Below are positions 3,948-5,371 of a stretch of 5,371 bases of DNA, piece by piece. A model generated the notes under the pieces. That model did not search any database, was not told the DNA's origin, and saw only the letters and a list, made by a program, of their open reading frames with translations. The stretch's first letter is position 1. The number at the start of each line of letters is the position of its first letter. Made by a program: the position numbers and the translations under genes. Source of the stretch: Flavipsychrobacter stenotrophus (lineage in GTDB: Bacteria > Bacteroidota > Bacteroidia > Chitinophagales > Chitinophagaceae); contig CANBTK010000194.1 in the NCBI GenBank assembly GCA_947372365.1, positions 1 to 5,371 on the forward strand, given 5' to 3'.

Positions 3948-5371
3948 ATGACAGAGTACATACAGGGCGTAGCCGCCAAATTGAATTTAAGGCAACAGGA
4001 TGTTGCAGCAGTATTACAATTGCTTGCCGAAGGTGGTACTATACCATTTATTGCCCGTTACCGTAAAGACAAAACAGGCGCGCTTGATGAAGTGCAGATA
4101 CAAAATATACAGGATGAAGCCAATGCGCAAAAGGAATTTGCTGAGCGTAAAGCTTTTATAGAAAAGACAATAACCGAGCAGGGGAAAATGACAGAAGCCC
4201 TGCAGGCAAAAATAAACGCAGCTACAACTGTTGCGGAGTTGGAAGACTTATACTTGCCCTATAAGCCTAAGCGCAAAACAAAAGCACAAACAGCCCGCGA
4301 AAATGGCTTGGAGCCATTGGCGTTACTTATACTGGAGCAACAAAATATTGACTTACAGAAAGTGGCCGCTGCGCATATTAATGAGCAGGTAAAAACAGTT
4401 GATGAGGCACTACAGGGTGCAAGGGATATTATTGCTGAACAGGTAAACGAGCATGCAGAATTACGCACCAGCATGAGGCGCTTGTTTGAACAAACTGCAA
4501 CAGTACAAAGCAAGGTACTCGCAGATAAGGAACAAGACGCAGCCAAGTACAAAGACTATTTCGAGTTTAGTGAGCCGATTTCTAAAATTCCGTCGCACAG
4601 GCTGCTGGCCATTATGCGTGGCTTTATGGAAGGGCATTTGCGCATGGCCATTTCGCCTGAAGAAGAAGCTGCCCTGGCTATTGCAGAAAAGGTATTTGTG
4701 AAAGCCAGCAACGATGCGGGTGAGCAGGTAAAGAAGGCTGTAAAAGATTCGTGGCGCAGGTTGTTGCTGCCGGGTCTGGAAAGCGAGTTCCGTATGGCGT
4801 TGAAACAAAAGGCTGACGAAGAAGCGATTAATGTATTCTCTGAAAACCTGCGCCAGTTGTTGCTCAGCTCACCGCTGGGTAGCAAGCGCATATTGGCTAT
4901 TGACCCGGGCTATAGGACCGGCTGCAAAATAGTTTGCCTTGACGAGCAGGGCTCATTGCTGCATACTGACCTCATTTATATTCACGAGCCCAAAAGGATG
5001 CCCGATACCGAGCATAAGGTGCGTTCGCTGGTGCACCAGTATAACGCACAGTCAATAGCTATAGGCGATGGTACTGGTGGGCGCGAAACAGAACAAATGG
5101 TTAAGAGGTTGAACCTTGGCCTGCCAATATTTTTAGTGAATGAGGATGGGGCTTCTATCTATTCGGCTTCCGAAATTGCAAGGGAAGAATTCCCGAATGA
5201 AGATATTACCATACGCGGTGCAGTGAGCATTGGCCGCAGGCTGATGGACCCACTCGCTGAGCTGGTGAAGATAGACCCCAAGAGCATAGGGGTAGGGCAG
5301 TACCAGCATGATGTGAACCAGGTGCGCCTGAAAGAAAAACTGGACCAGACCGTTATAAGCTGTGTGAACAC
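3948..5371 (+). CDS. tex: Tex-like transcription accessory protein (3' end beyond the window)
   Basis: An uninterrupted frame of 474 codons begins at ATG 3948 and runs off the right edge. It is clearly Tex: the N-terminal helical region has GGTIPFIARYRKDKTGALDE near residues 29-48 and LYLPYKPKRKTKA near 100-112. It continues with DYFEFSEPISKIPSHRLLAI (203-222), a YqgF/RNase H-like domain opening with ILAIDPGYRTG (315-325, D319), and the hallmark EEFPNEDITIRGAVSIGRRL to VGQYQHDVNQ (about 411-458), where the helix-hairpin-helix part begins. The C-terminal S1 RNA-binding domain is missing because the window ends; family members are usually 700-800 residues, so about 60% is present. Tex is a cytoplasmic nucleic-acid-binding protein tied to transcription, with homology to eukaryotic Spt6. 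A purine-rich GAGAAG (3940-3945) just before the ATG may help initiation. There is no sign of decay. Confidence 0.95.
   Translation, partial: MTEYIQGVAAKLNLRQQDVAAVLQLLAEGGTIPFIARYRKDKTGALDEVQIQNIQDEANAQKEFAERKAFIEKTITEQGKMTEALQAKINAATTVAELEDLYLPYKPKRKTKAQTARENGLEPLALLILEQQNIDLQKVAAAHINEQVKTVDEALQGARDIIAEQVNEHAELRTSMRRLFEQTATVQSKVLADKEQDAAKYKDYFEFSEPISKIPSHRLLAIMRGFMEGHLRMAISPEEEAALAIAEKVFVKASNDAGEQVKKAVKDSWRRLLLPGLESEFRMALKQKADEEAINVFSENLRQLLLSSPLGSKRILAIDPGYRTGCKIVCLDEQGSLLHTDLIYIHEPKRMPDTEHKVRSLVHQYNAQSIAIGDGTGGRETEQMVKRLNLGLPIFLVNEDGASIYSASEIAREEFPNEDITIRGAVSIGRRLMDPLAELVKIDPKSIGVGQYQHDVNQVRLKEKLDQTVISCVN

Noticed and set aside
3827..4066. Plus-strand frame of 79 codons overlapping the tex start
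   Set aside because: It overlaps the conserved N-terminus of Tex in another frame, and its own product has no family-like features.
4461..4891. Minus-strand frames of 115 and 111 codons within tex
   Set aside because: They are shadows of the intact tex frame, with low-complexity, Ser- and Phe-rich translations.
1..5371. CRISPR array, tRNA, rRNA or insertion sequence
   Set aside because: No regularly spaced direct repeats, cloverleaf, rRNA core motifs, transposase frame or terminal inverted repeats were seen on either strand.

Overview
The window looks like an ordinary chromosomal stretch from a member of the Bacteroidota, perhaps a Chitinophagaceae- or Sphingobacteriia-like lineage; that finer placement is only an impression. 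The evidence is the Bacteroidota-type promoter motif (TTG or TTTG, about 18-21 bases, then TAnnTTTG) upstream of two genes, the near absence of Shine-Dalgarno sequences, the sequence of the cold-shock protein, and a BlaR-like protein whose usual sensor has been exchanged for another C-terminal domain. No mobile element, CRISPR array, rRNA or tRNA was seen.

Left part (1-2416, all on the minus strand). A BlaI/MecI-family repressor gene (2007-2363) is followed after 10 bases by a 489-residue gene (527-1996). That gene encodes an M56 (BlaR1/MecR1-type) membrane metalloprotease whose extracytoplasmic C-terminus is a complete N-acetylmuramoyl-L-alanine amidase (Amidase_3) domain instead of a penicillin-binding sensor. 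In front of blaI lie two dyads with the same half-sites (AACTA-N6-TAGTT). One fills the promoter spacer and the other covers the likely transcription start, so the repressor probably controls its own operon. Beyond a 149-base gap with a strong hairpin is a 117-residue membrane protein with a TM / pore-like loop / TM layout, resembling a potassium-channel subunit whose filter reads GMGP instead of GYGD.

Middle part (2417-3525). A plus-strand VOC/PhnB-like protein (2542-2952) and a 76-residue hypothetical protein (3085-3315) are followed by a gene-free stretch. It holds an iterated CTTTGCG-type motif and a perfect GC-rich palindrome, which is the terminator of the cold-shock gene.

Right part (3526-5371). 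A minus-strand cspA-family gene with a good Bacteroidota promoter is divergent from a plus-strand tex gene (transcription accessory protein) that runs off the window edge after 474 codons.

The most interesting unit is the blaI / M56-amidase pair. It is wired like a beta-lactam sensor-repressor circuit but carries a peptidoglycan hydrolase where the antibiotic sensor should be. This suggests a cell-wall-responsive switch, or a wall hydrolase tethered to a regulatory protease, possibly linked with the small channel-like protein downstream.
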